Part shown: piece after piece, positions 8,242-16,292 of the stretch | Layout of the letters: every line of letters starts with the position of its first letter | How positions within the stretch are numbered: the first letter of the stretch is position 1 | From: Halomonas sp. 7T | GTDB lineage: Bacteria > Pseudomonadota > Gammaproteobacteria > Pseudomonadales > Halomonadaceae | Direction of reading: 5' to 3' | DNA length: 64,000 nucleotides | NCBI RefSeq assembly: GCF_025643255.1 | Contig: NZ_CP087112.1 | Span: 2,046,001-2,110,000 of the forward strand | Position numbers and translations under genes: made by a program | The notes under the pieces: model-generated | Database searches by the model: none | Told to the model about the DNA's origin: nothing | What the model saw: only the letters and a program-made list of their open reading frames with translations

Positions 8242-8580
8242 ATGACTCGCCACTCATTTAAATGGTTGCTTTGTTTGCTGCTGGGCCTTGCCTTGGCGCA
8301 GCCAATGACGGTAGTGGCTATTGATCATCATGAAAATGAGCACTGTTTGTTCACTGAAACTGTTCCAATTAGTGAAGCGATCGAGAATACTGGATCGGAT
8401 AGCAGCCACCATCACGATGACTCTCATACGTCCGAGTGCTGTATGCCTTGTGGCCAGTGTACGGCGAATCTAGCGCTACTTATCGAAGACGTAGCCTTCC
8501 CCGCTTCGACCTTGCCTCGTTACCTAGTCAACTGGTTACCAGCTCCACGCGTGCCTTTTGACCGGCCTCCTCGCGTTTAA
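8242..8580 (+). CDS. Small exported Cys/His-rich protein
   Basis: About 112 residues from the ATG at 8242, which gives a classical signal peptide (MTRHSFKWLLCLLLGLALAQ). In-frame ATGs at 8194 and 8140 would lengthen the N-terminus; GGAG sits only 2 bp before 8194. The mature protein has clustered metal ligands: HHENEHC near the start, SSHHHDDSHTSECCMPCGQC in the centre, then a short hydrophobic end and a Pro/Arg-rich C-terminus. It resembles small DUF2946-like exported proteins near copper genes, but I cannot assign a family with certainty. It is first in a plus-strand run leading into the multicopper oxidase, which suggests periplasmic copper binding (inference). Confidence 0.55.
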   Translation: MTRHSFKWLLCLLLGLALAQPMTVVAIDHHENEHCLFTETVPISEAIENTGSDSSHHHDDSHTSECCMPCGQCTANLALLIEDVAFPASTLPRYLVNWLPAPRVPFDRPPRV

Positions 8581-8650
8581 AAATTCATCGATGAACATTC
8601 CGCTCGTTTGTGGCGGACCAAGATGATTTTTTTAATTTCGAGGAATATCC

Positions 8651-10255
8651 ATGAAACGTCGCGAATTTCTTCGCTATACCACTCTGGGTGGTATAGCCCT
8701 CTCTGGGTCTGGCCTATTGGTCCACGCTTTGGCCGGACGACATACCGAGACGTTACCAACAGCTCTGTTAGATAACACTAGCATCCCTGCAGGACGACCC
8801 CTTCAACCACTGCCCCGGATTGCAAACTTGAGTGATCAGGTTGGACGCTTTCAAAGTGTGTTAACCCCAGCTGCCCATGCGGTGCCAGTGAGCGATGGGC
8901 TTGAGGCAAAGTTGTGGCTCTACAACGGCAAAGTGTTGCCATTGATTGAGGTGCGCGAGGGGGATGAGTTAGACATTACGCTGATAAACGAGCTTGAGCA
9001 CGAAACTACGCTGCACTGGCATGGGGTGCCCGTGCCACAGACGGAAGATGGGGCTCCCTGGGAAGCCGTATTGCCAGGCAAGCCAAGACATTATCGTTAT
9101 GTTCTTCATAAGGGGAGTGCAGGATTACACTGGTTCCATCCCCACCCACATGAGGGTACTGCGCGACAGGTAGCTCATGGTTTAGCAGGTGCATTATTGG
9201 TCAGACCTCGGCTTGACGACTTACCCATGGAGGTGAAGGAACACCTGCTAGTGGTCAGCGACCTGCGCCTGAATTTGGATGGCGAAGTGGCACCCCATAC
9301 CAGCGAAGATTGGATGAATGGACGCGAGGGGGAGCTTCTGTTGGTCAACGGCCAACGCGAGCCACGCCTCGATGTTGCACCCGGCAGCACCTTACGGCTG
9401 CGACTGGTCAATGCCTGTGCTGGCCGGTACTTGCGTTTACGCCTGGACGAACATGAGCTTTCCCTGATTGGCACCGATGGTGGTTTGCTTGAGCGGCCAC
9501 AGCCGCTCAGCGAACTGCTGCTCACTCCAGGTGAGCGGGCCGATCTTCTTGTGCGAATAAGCGAGAAAGCAGAAAAGAGTTTTGAACTGGCGAGTCATCC
9601 CTATACACGTGGTTGGATGGGAGCTAAGCCCACACATCTGGACGAGATTGCTCCGCTATTATCGATTCATACCCTTAACACTGGCGTATTCCCAGCCGTC
9701 GCGTTACCTGACCCCTTGTCCCATATCTCACCCCTAGGCGAACCAGCAGTGAGACGTCGAGTGGAACTGACCGAGGTGATGCCAGACCATGGCAATCACG
9801 GTGCGGTGAATGGCGATCCGCATGCTGGCCACGGCGGCAGTGACAGCCATCACGGAACCCATGGGCCGGGGCATGGGGCGAGTCACGCTAGCGACGATGA
9901 TAGAGCGGTTCGACCCAAGGTGGATTTTCTGATCAACGGCCGTGCCTTTGCCATGAACGACGTCCTGTTTGAGGGGCAGGTTGGCGAGGTAGAGGAGTGG
10001 GAGATATTCAATAACTCCCATATGGATCACCCCTTCCATGTGCATGGCACCCACTTCCAGGTAATCGCGACTCGCGATGCTGACAGTGAATGGCGAGACG
10101 CGCCCTGGCTAGCCTGGAAGGACACTGTCAATCTGGCTCCTTATCAGCGCCTCAAGCTTCGTATGGTGTTCCTCAAGCCCGGCGATTGGCTGTTCCACTG
10201 CCACATTATTGAACACGAAGAGTTGGGCATGATGGCGACGATCCGTATTAGCTGA
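8651..10255 (+). CDS. Tat-exported multicopper oxidase
   Basis: 534-residue three-domain multicopper oxidase of the CopA/CueO type, which oxidises Cu(I) or phenolics in the periplasm. The N-terminus carries a twin-arginine signal (KRREFLRYTTLGG). All four copper-ligand blocks are visible: HWHG, HWFHPHPHEGT, HPFHVHGTHF and HCHIIEHEELGMM, the last giving the T1 Cys, His and axial Met. A His/Gly-rich insertion around residues 375-420 (HAGHGGSDSHHGTHGPGHG) lies before the last domain and may collect copper. It follows the small Cys/His protein by 70 bp and precedes a BNR lipoprotein. The exact subfamily (CueO versus PcoA-like) is not resolved. Confidence 0.92.
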   Translation: MKRREFLRYTTLGGIALSGSGLLVHALAGRHTETLPTALLDNTSIPAGRPLQPLPRIANLSDQVGRFQSVLTPAAHAVPVSDGLEAKLWLYNGKVLPLIEVREGDELDITLINELEHETTLHWHGVPVPQTEDGAPWEAVLPGKPRHYRYVLHKGSAGLHWFHPHPHEGTARQVAHGLAGALLVRPRLDDLPMEVKEHLLVVSDLRLNLDGEVAPHTSEDWMNGREGELLLVNGQREPRLDVAPGSTLRLRLVNACAGRYLRLRLDEHELSLIGTDGGLLERPQPLSELLLTPGERADLLVRISEKAEKSFELASHPYTRGWMGAKPTHLDEIAPLLSIHTLNTGVFPAVALPDPLSHISPLGEPAVRRRVELTEVMPDHGNHGAVNGDPHAGHGGSDSHHGTHGPGHGASHASDDDRAVRPKVDFLINGRAFAMNDVLFEGQVGEVEEWEIFNNSHMDHPFHVHGTHFQVIATRDADSEWRDAPWLAWKDTVNLAPYQRLKLRMVFLKPGDWLFHCHIIEHEELGMMATIRIS

Positions 10256-10307
10256 AAGTGACTTATTTTGCTCTAGCCCACCAGACGACTGATAAGGATG
10301 TGCTGTC

Positions 10308-11171
10308 ATGACCTATTATCGCTGGCCACTTGCCGTGGCCTTCCTGCTTACCCTGCTTACGGGTTGCTCCCGAGAACCGAGTAGTATCAGTCTTGAGCAA
10401 TTGCGAGAGCAGACCCATATTCATGGACTGGCTATCGATCGATCTGATAGCGAACGACTGTGGTTGGCCACCCACCATGGCTTTTATGCCGTTGGAAGTG
10501 ATGGAATGGCCCGCCGGATCTCTGAGGAAACCCATGACTTCATGGGTTTTGCTCCTCACCCAGAAGAAGGCGAGACCTTTTTTGCCAGCGGCCACCCGGC
10601 CAGGGGGGGGGACCTCGGCGTGGTTAAGTCAAGGGATTCAGGCCGCAACTGGTCGCCATTAGCCACCGGCGTTGACGGCCCGGTAGATTTTCATCAGATG
10701 ACAATCAGTGAGGCTACTCCCAACGTACTCTATGGAGCTAATGCTGGCCAGCTTCAAATCAGCCAGGATGGTGGTGCCAATTGGCAGATTCGCGCCAAGG
10801 CGCCGGCCGGGCTGATTGCCCTGGCCGCCTCGAGCCGTGATCCAGAGCAACTCTATGCCGCCACCCAGACCGGGCTATTGATGAGTCCTGACGGAGGCGA
10901 ACGATGGCGACAAGTATACCCTGAGCGCCGCCCTACGAGCCTGGTGGTGGCCAGCCAAGGAGAGCTTTACGCCTTCATGATAGGTGTAGGCTTGCTGAGA
11001 GTTGAGGAGGGCAGCCGGGATTGGGAGGTAGTCAAGCGCGGCTGGGAAGAGCGCTATCTGATGCACCTGGCGCTGGATCCGCACGACCCACAGCGTTTGG
11101 CGGCGGTCGATGACCTCAACCAACTGCTGATCAGTACTAACGGTGGACGCGACTGGTCGCACCTCAAATAA
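10308..11171 (+). CDS. BNR/Asp-box repeat lipoprotein (F510_1955-type)
   Basis: 287 residues with a lipoprotein signal ending in the lipobox LLTGC (Cys about residue 20). The rest is a beta-propeller-like protein with at least four Asp-box motifs: SRDSGRNW, SQDGGANW, SPDGGERW and STNGGRDW. Similar proteins are annotated as F510_1955 family glycosylhydrolase, but sialidase catalytic residues are not evident and the true role is unknown. It is repeatedly found beside copper genes (recollection). Here it sits 16 bp before an lgt gene, the enzyme that would lipidate it. A run of nine G at 10603-10611 inside the gene could slip. Confidence 0.7.
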   Translation: MTYYRWPLAVAFLLTLLTGCSREPSSISLEQLREQTHIHGLAIDRSDSERLWLATHHGFYAVGSDGMARRISEETHDFMGFAPHPEEGETFFASGHPARGGDLGVVKSRDSGRNWSPLATGVDGPVDFHQMTISEATPNVLYGANAGQLQISQDGGANWQIRAKAPAGLIALAASSRDPEQLYAATQTGLLMSPDGGERWRQVYPERRPTSLVVASQGELYAFMIGVGLLRVEEGSRDWEVVKRGWEERYLMHLALDPHDPQRLAAVDDLNQLLISTNGGRDWSHLK

Positions 11172-11186
11172 ATCGGGAGGTACCCC

Positions 11187-12017
11187 ATGTTGCAATATCC
11201 CCAGATTGATCCAGTGGCCATCAGCCTCGGCCCGTTCGCGATTCACTGGTATGGCCTGATGTATGTGGTGGGCTTCGTCGCCGCCTGGTGGCTTGGGCGC
11301 CTTAGAGCTAATCGACTCAAGCTAACCCACGATGACATTAGCGACCTGATCTTTTACTCCGCTGTAGGCGTAGTGGTTGGTGGCCGGTTGGGCTATGTCC
11401 TGTTCTATGGAATAGAGCAGTTCCTGGCCAACCCCTTATGGCTGTTCAAAGTTTGGGAAGGCGGTATGAGCTTTCATGGTGGGCTGCTCGGGGTGCTGGC
11501 GGCGACGCTATGGTTTGCGCGAAAGCATCGGCTCGGCTTCTTTGCCCTAACCGACTTCATCGCACCACTGGTGCCGATCGGGCTTGGTGCAGGGCGAATC
11601 GGGAATTTCATCAATCACGAGCTGCCGGGGCGCGTCAGCAACCTGCCCTGGGCGATGCCGTTTCCCCACATGGGCCCAGAGCCACGCCACCCCTCTGCGC
11701 TTTATGAATTCGCCCTGGAAGGGGTGGTGCTGTTCGTGCTGCTGTGGTGGTTTTCCGCTGAGCCGCGGCGGCGAGGGCTAATCTCTGGTCTTTTTTTGCT
11801 GCTGTACGGCGTGTTTCGCTTCACGGTTGAATTCGTGAGGTTGCCGGATGAACACATCGGCTTCCTCGCGTTTGGCTGGGTCACCATGGGCATGCTGCTG
11901 ACTGCCCCGATGATACTGGTTGGCATGGCGCTGATCACCTGGTCGCGCCAACAGCCGGTGGATAATCATAGCCAACCCGGTTCATACCTGTGCCGCCGAG
12001 AGAAGAAGACACAATGA
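11187..12017 (+). CDS. lgt: Prolipoprotein diacylglyceryl transferase (accessory copy)
   Basis: 276 residues; transfers diacylglycerol from phosphatidylglycerol to the lipobox cysteine of prolipoproteins in the inner membrane. Seven or so hydrophobic segments are present, with the Lgt signature [16 protein letters not shown] around residues 133-148, plus [11 protein letters not shown] near the start and HPSALYE. GGGAGG lies before the ATG. Placement inside a copper island, between a lipoprotein and a transpeptidase, suggests a horizontally acquired extra copy; housekeeping lgt usually lies next to thyA (established in many gammaproteobacteria). The stop overlaps the next start (ATGA). Confidence 0.93.
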   Translation: MLQYPQIDPVAISLGPFAIHWYGLMYVVGFVAAWWLGRLRANRLKLTHDDISDLIFYSAVGVVVGGRLGYVLFYGIEQFLANPLWLFKVWEGGMSFHGGLLGVLAATLWFARKHRLGFFALTDFIAPLVPIGLGAGRIGNFINHELPGRVSNLPWAMPFPHMGPEPRHPSALYEFALEGVVLFVLLWWFSAEPRRRGLISGLFLLLYGVFRFTVEFVRLPDEHIGFLAFGWVTMGMLLTAPMILVGMALITWSRQQPVDNHSQPGSYLCRREKKTQ

Positions 12018-13054
12018 TACTAACGCTTAGGTACTCCAACACCATCACTGCCATGACTATTAAAACGGGGCTAGGGGCGTTGCTTATTGCTACGCAGCTG
12101 AGCACTTTACCTGTGCTTGCTGAAGAAACGGGGGAGTGGCCGCTGGGCCACTACAGGTTGCCTGAACACGGTGACCTGATTGGTGAGGCCTATACGGTAG
12201 TGGTAGGCAACGAGGCGGATACACTCCTCGATATCGCCCGCACCCATAACCTGGGCTACGAGGAAATCCGTCGAGCTAATCCGGATGTCAGCATTTGGGT
12301 GCCGGGCGTAGGAACAGAAGTGCTCGTGCCAGCCCAGCACATCCTGCCCGATGCTGATAGGACTGGTATTGTCATTAACATCGCCGAGTTGCGTCTCTAT
12401 TATTATCCGGAGGTAGGCGAAGGTGAGGTGCCCCGAGTCGAGACTTATCCGATCGGCATTGGTCGAGACGGCTATGACACCCCACTGGGAATTACCACCA
12501 CTACCATGCGGCTTGAGGATCCTGCCTGGTATCCGCCACGTTCCATGCGTGAAGAAGCGGCGGCGCGTGGCGAATCAGCACCCGCCGTGGTGCCGCCAGG
12601 TCCCGATAACCCACTCGGCAAGCATGCCATCCTACTCGATATACCTGGTTATCTAATTCACGGTACCAATGATCCAGACGGCATTGGCATGCGCGCTAGC
12701 CGTGGCTGCATACGCATGTTTCCGGAAGATATTAAAGCAATATTCGGTGCTGTGCCTTTAGGCACTCAGGTTAATATCGTCGATCAGCCCATCAAGGTCG
12801 GCTGGGACGATGGCACTGCGTTTGTGCAGGTATATCAGTTTCTTGAAGATCAGAATCACGGAATTCAATCACTGCTTGAGACGCAGCCGATGCTCAATCA
12901 GTACGTCGTGGATCAATCGGTAAGTTATTCACAACTCCAAGAACTGCTGGAGAGATCCGACGGTCAAGTAGTGCCCATCGATACGCCAACTCAGGATGAG
13001 CTTGTAGAAGAGCAAGAGCAACCCTTGATACTGTTTCATGAGGTGGGTCTTTAA
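12014..13054 (+). CDS. L,D-transpeptidase (YkuD) with LysM-like domain
   Basis: 346 residues from the ATG at 12014, which overlaps the lgt stop as ATGA; an upstream in-frame ATG at 11990 lies inside lgt. A hydrophobic signal segment is followed by cleavage near VLA-EE. A LysM-like stretch (about residues 50-105) reads [20 protein letters not shown]. The YkuD catalytic domain contains [20 protein letters not shown] with the catalytic His and Cys. These enzymes form 3-3 peptidoglycan cross-links or attach proteins to the wall and work in the periplasm. Translational coupling to lgt suggests a shared envelope-related task. The C-terminus is acidic and of unknown use. Confidence 0.88.
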   Translation: MILTLRYSNTITAMTIKTGLGALLIATQLSTLPVLAEETGEWPLGHYRLPEHGDLIGEAYTVVVGNEADTLLDIARTHNLGYEEIRRANPDVSIWVPGVGTEVLVPAQHILPDADRTGIVINIAELRLYYYPEVGEGEVPRVETYPIGIGRDGYDTPLGITTTTMRLEDPAWYPPRSMREEAAARGESAPAVVPPGPDNPLGKHAILLDIPGYLIHGTNDPDGIGMRASRGCIRMFPEDIKAIFGAVPLGTQVNIVDQPIKVGWDDGTAFVQVYQFLEDQNHGIQSLLETQPMLNQYVVDQSVSYSQLQELLERSDGQVVPIDTPTQDELVEEQEQPLILFHEVGL

Positions 13055-13187
13055 CGCTTTCATACGGGTGTATGGGACGCTGAGAAAAGACAGCCAAGCT
13101 TCACAGGCACCCGAATAAAGTCGATATTAATCAAGCGTGAAATAGGGCTAGCATTTCGATGAAATGGTGTCTAGGTATGAGAAAGAT

Positions 13188-13970
13188 ATGAACAATCACG
13201 TTATAGCTAAAAAAGTCAGTGAAGAGAAACCGGCGTCTTCAATAAAAGCCAATAAGTCGACTAGGCGTCATAGAATTGGAAGACATTTCGTTGTTGTACT
13301 GATTGGTGCCATGACAGCTTATCTTTTTTGGTTGAGCCGAATGGAGTGGGACGCTGAGATGCGCACTTGGCGTGCTTTAGGCGATGCTGCTTTTATCCTG
13401 TTATTTGTCACCATGGTGATAGGCCCTGTGGTGAAAATATGGCCTAGGCAATTGAGCTTTCTTGTCAATTGGCGGCGAGCCTTCGGGATCTGGTTTGCGA
13501 TCTTTGCCTCTGTGCATGCTTTTCTAGTGTGGGATGGCTGGGCACGGTGGTCGATTCGTGGATTTTTAGGCTATCAGGAGCTGCCTTTGGCGGGGCTTTC
13601 AGGCCCGGTTCTTGTGGATCCGGGGTTCGGGCTTGCGAATATGGTCGGGTTAGTCGCCCTCTTTTTTGGGCTCGTCCTGTTTGCCATATCATCCGACAAG
13701 GCCATGCGCTTCCTGGGAAGCTCAACATGGAAGCATCTTCAAAATTATGCCTATGTGGTTTTCTATCTAGTTGCTCTTCATGGAATCTACTTTCTCTTCC
13801 TACATTATGAGCTGAGTCTCAGGAATCTAGTTTTCCAGAGTGGGGTGTCTGGGCCCAATTGGTTTCGGTTCTGGTTTGTAGGGCTCGTGAGTATTGTCTT
13901 TACCGTTCAGGTTGCGGCAATGATAAAACTGATTTTACAGCGAAGAAAAGGTGGTTTAGGGGGAGCATGA
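13188..13970 (+). CDS. Ferric reductase-like transmembrane protein
   Basis: About 260 residues with six hydrophobic helices in the arrangement of the ferric-reductase-like (MsrQ/YedZ-type) heme-binding membrane domain. Conserved-looking histidines lie in FASVHAFLVWD, TWKHLQNYAYVVFYLVALHG and LFLHYELS. Such proteins pass electrons through two b hemes to periplasmic partners. No flavin domain is present. The ATG at 13188 is preferred over the one at 13164 because the latter has no ribosome site, but both are possible. The stop overlaps the next gene's ATGA, so the two are coupled. The partner protein is unknown. Confidence 0.75.
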   Translation: MNNHVIAKKVSEEKPASSIKANKSTRRHRIGRHFVVVLIGAMTAYLFWLSRMEWDAEMRTWRALGDAAFILLFVTMVIGPVVKIWPRQLSFLVNWRRAFGIWFAIFASVHAFLVWDGWARWSIRGFLGYQELPLAGLSGPVLVDPGFGLANMVGLVALFFGLVLFAISSDKAMRFLGSSTWKHLQNYAYVVFYLVALHGIYFLFLHYELSLRNLVFQSGVSGPNWFRFWFVGLVSIVFTVQVAAMIKLILQRRKGGLGGA

Positions 13971-15445
13971 GCGATGAAAGGGAAAAGCCGGGGGCAGTAA
14001 CGCTGCCCTCCAGGCGACGTCGATTCTGGCGTCGTTTACTGCTCGTGGTGGGAGTTGCTCATCTGGTTGGGTTTGTGTCGTCACTGGATGCGATGATGTC
14101 GAGCCGTACCTCTCAGGGAGCTGTGGCCTGGATCGTTTCACTAAACACATTGCCCTATGTGGCGGTGCCAGCCTACTGGGTGTTCGGCCGCACGAAATTC
14201 CAGGGCTATGTCTCTGCACGACGCGACGAGAACTCGGTGTTGGGGCAGGCGCTTGCTGAAAAACTGGCCGAGCTGCGGGCTCATGGGGTTTCGGATGAAC
14301 ACTCTGACAAGCATCTGGTGGGTGTCGAACAGCTGGCCAAGCTGCCGTTTCTAGGTGGCAACCGGGTGGAACTGCTGATCGACGGTGAGCAGACCTTCGA
14401 GAGCTTGTTTGCCGGTATTGATGCTGCTGAGCGCTATCTGCTTGTGCAGTTTTATATCGTTCGGGCTGATGCAGTGGGATTGGCGCTGCAGGCACGGCTG
14501 ATTGAGAAGGCTAGGCAGGGCGTGGAGGTCTTCTTTCTATACGATGAAATTGGAAGTTATGCGTTGCCGAGCCACTATCTCCAGACGCTGGAAGAGGCGG
14601 GTGTTCGAGTACATCGCTTTCATTCTACGCGGGGGACAGGTAATCGCTTCCAGCTCAACTTTCGCAACCATCGCAAGATAATGGTGGCCGATGGGGAAAG
14701 AGCTTGGGTCGGTGGATTCAATGTTGGCGATGAATACTTGGAAGGCCACCCACGAATTGGCCCGTGGCGTGATACCCACCTAATGATTGAGGGGCCTGCG
14801 GCCTTGGCGCTGCAGCTGGTGTTTCTTGAAGATTGGCACTGGGCGACTGAGGAAATCCCCGAGCTTCCCTGGTCACCGCTAATTCCAAGCGGCCATGGTA
14901 CACCGGTGCTCATTCTTCCGAGTGGGCCCGCAGACCGATTTGAGACGGCTAGTCTGATGATTCAACAGGCAATTCACGCCGCGCAAGAGCGTATCTGGAT
15001 ATCCAGTCCCTACTTTGTGCCAGATGAGGGGGTGCTGGCGATGCTTAAACTAGCCTCGTTAAGCGGAGTAGAGGTGAAAATCCTGATTCCCGAACGTCCA
15101 GATAACCTTCTAACCTACTTTGCGGCCTATGCCTTTCTCGATTCGCTTCTCGAGGCGGGGGTCGAGGTCTATCGCTACGAGGGGGGCTTCTTACATGGCA
15201 AAGCCTTTTTGGTTGACGAAATCGGTGCGGCAGTGGGTACCGTTAACCTCGACAACCGCTCCTTTCGACTCAACTTCGAGGTGACGGCGATGGTGATGGA
15301 CGCCGACTTTGCCGCCGAGGTTGATGCGATGTTCAAGGCGGATTTCGCGCGGGCACGGCAGATGCAGCCAGAAGAGATCAGCGATAAGCCGCTTTGGCAT
15401 CGGGTGGTGGCTCGAGCGGCCTATTTGTTTGCGCCGGTCTTATGA
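13967..15445 (+). CDS. Cardiolipin synthase-like phospholipase D
   Basis: 492 residues from the ATG at 13967, which has GGGGAG just upstream and overlaps the previous stop (ATGA). Two N-terminal hydrophobic segments (about 18-38 and 48-68) are followed by two PLD domains with complete HKD motifs: HRKIMVADGERAWVGGFN and HGKAFLVDEIGAAVGTVNLD. This layout matches ClsA/ClsC-type cardiolipin synthases, which condense phosphatidylglycerol to cardiolipin at the inner membrane. It ends the plus-strand copper/envelope series and is probably an accessory copy rather than the housekeeping cls. Confidence 0.88.
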   Translation: MSDEREKPGAVTLPSRRRRFWRRLLLVVGVAHLVGFVSSLDAMMSSRTSQGAVAWIVSLNTLPYVAVPAYWVFGRTKFQGYVSARRDENSVLGQALAEKLAELRAHGVSDEHSDKHLVGVEQLAKLPFLGGNRVELLIDGEQTFESLFAGIDAAERYLLVQFYIVRADAVGLALQARLIEKARQGVEVFFLYDEIGSYALPSHYLQTLEEAGVRVHRFHSTRGTGNRFQLNFRNHRKIMVADGERAWVGGFNVGDEYLEGHPRIGPWRDTHLMIEGPAALALQLVFLEDWHWATEEIPELPWSPLIPSGHGTPVLILPSGPADRFETASLMIQQAIHAAQERIWISSPYFVPDEGVLAMLKLASLSGVEVKILIPERPDNLLTYFAAYAFLDSLLEAGVEVYRYEGGFLHGKAFLVDEIGAAVGTVNLDNRSFRLNFEVTAMVMDADFAAEVDAMFKADFARARQMQPEEISDKPLWHRVVARAAYLFAPVL

Positions 15446-15995
15446 GTGTGCTTGATCACTCTATTGCCCGCTGGCCTGTGATTTTGCATTCAAGTCTTCG
15501 CTTTGGAGTTTCAGGCCATGATGAAAGCCCCTCGTGCAATACTCAATCCAGATAGTAAACTTCAGGCAACCTCTCGGTTTTAAGCTGAAATAAAATGAAC
15601 AGTTGAAGAAAAGGTAATGCGATTCACCGAGTTGGCTCGGGCTGGTGTGGTAACTGTACGCCATTAAACTCGTTAGGGTCTGGTACAACCGTAACGAGAT
15701 CTGTGCAACGGCTGTTGACTCTGTGACGAGCAGGCTATTGGACGCCTCCGATTCGTTGACTGCGCAGATTCCCTAGGAGAGGGTCTTAGTTAATGAAGAA
15801 GATATTGTTGCGCAGACCAAGACAACCTTACGGTGGTTGACAGTAGTATGTAGCTGGCTGAACAAGGCCATTGCATTCGCATGCGGATTCAAGGGCTTCA
15901 GGTGATGGCGCAATTTTTCCGGGAGTGCGCGTCTAAGAATGCGCTTTTCACACTCACGTCAAATTACCATTATTCTTATGTCAGGAAAGTAGGTG
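15446..15995. other. Gap between the copper island and the split antitoxin
   Basis: 550 bp with no open frame that looks real on either strand and no tRNA or recognised terminal repeat. It probably holds decayed remnants left by insertions, but I cannot identify any of them. Confidence 0.4.
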
Positions 15996-16226
15996 TTAGT
16001 GTGAAGCAATTTCATTGAAAAAGTCTGGGTTATTCCGAATCGTCGCCAGTACCTTAGCGGCTAGCCCCGTAGGATTATTACGTTTGCCTTCCCAGCTTTT
16101 GATCGTATCCACGCTGGTTCCCATTGCGCTGGCAAATTCCGCCTGAGAAACATTGAGCTTGGTACGAATGGCTTTTACATCGGCTACTTCATGGCGTGCT
16201 GTGCGGCTAGCCTCAGTGTTGCCCTG

Positions 16227-16234
16227 ATTAATCT
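16227..16234. repeat. 8-bp target duplication, left copy
   Basis: ATTAATCT directly precedes the left inverted repeat and recurs exactly at 24442-24449 after the right one. ISL3-family insertion makes 8-bp duplications. Confidence 0.9.
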
Positions 16235-16258
16235 GGGTATACGGATTTAATGGTTGAT
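16235..16258. repeat. ISL3 element terminal inverted repeat, left
   Basis: Begins GGGTATACGG and ends GGTTGAT. It is the reverse complement of 24418-24441 apart from three positions. GGG is outermost, next to the target duplication. Confidence 0.92.
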
Positions 16259-16292
16259 GGGGCACCTTCACCCCATCAATCTGATACCACCC

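Larger units (their letters stand above)
15996..16271 (-). pseudogene. NadS/HigA-like XRE antitoxin, 3' part with IS-derived start
   Basis: A 91-codon frame whose core (VSQAEFASAMGTSVDTIKSW, then GKRNNPTGLAAKVL) is a Cro/C1 helix-turn-helix of the NadS/HigA antitoxin kind. Its first 13 codons come from the ISL3 element end: the ATG at 16271 lies inside the IS and the frame reads through the 24-bp inverted repeat. The native 5' end (18 codons) is on the far side of the element at 24442-24495. Rejoining the two at the 8-bp target duplication restores a 94-residue protein without frameshift. The truncated product might still bind DNA, but it has lost its own promoter and ribosome site. Confidence 0.85.

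Noticed and set aside
11990..12013. Earlier start for the L,D-transpeptidase
   Set aside because: Lies inside lgt without a ribosome site; the ATGA-coupled start at 12014 is better.
15700..15770. Short stretch reading VRVWYNRNEICATAV as transposase remnant
   Set aside because: Too short and without further matching motifs on either side to call an insertion sequence.
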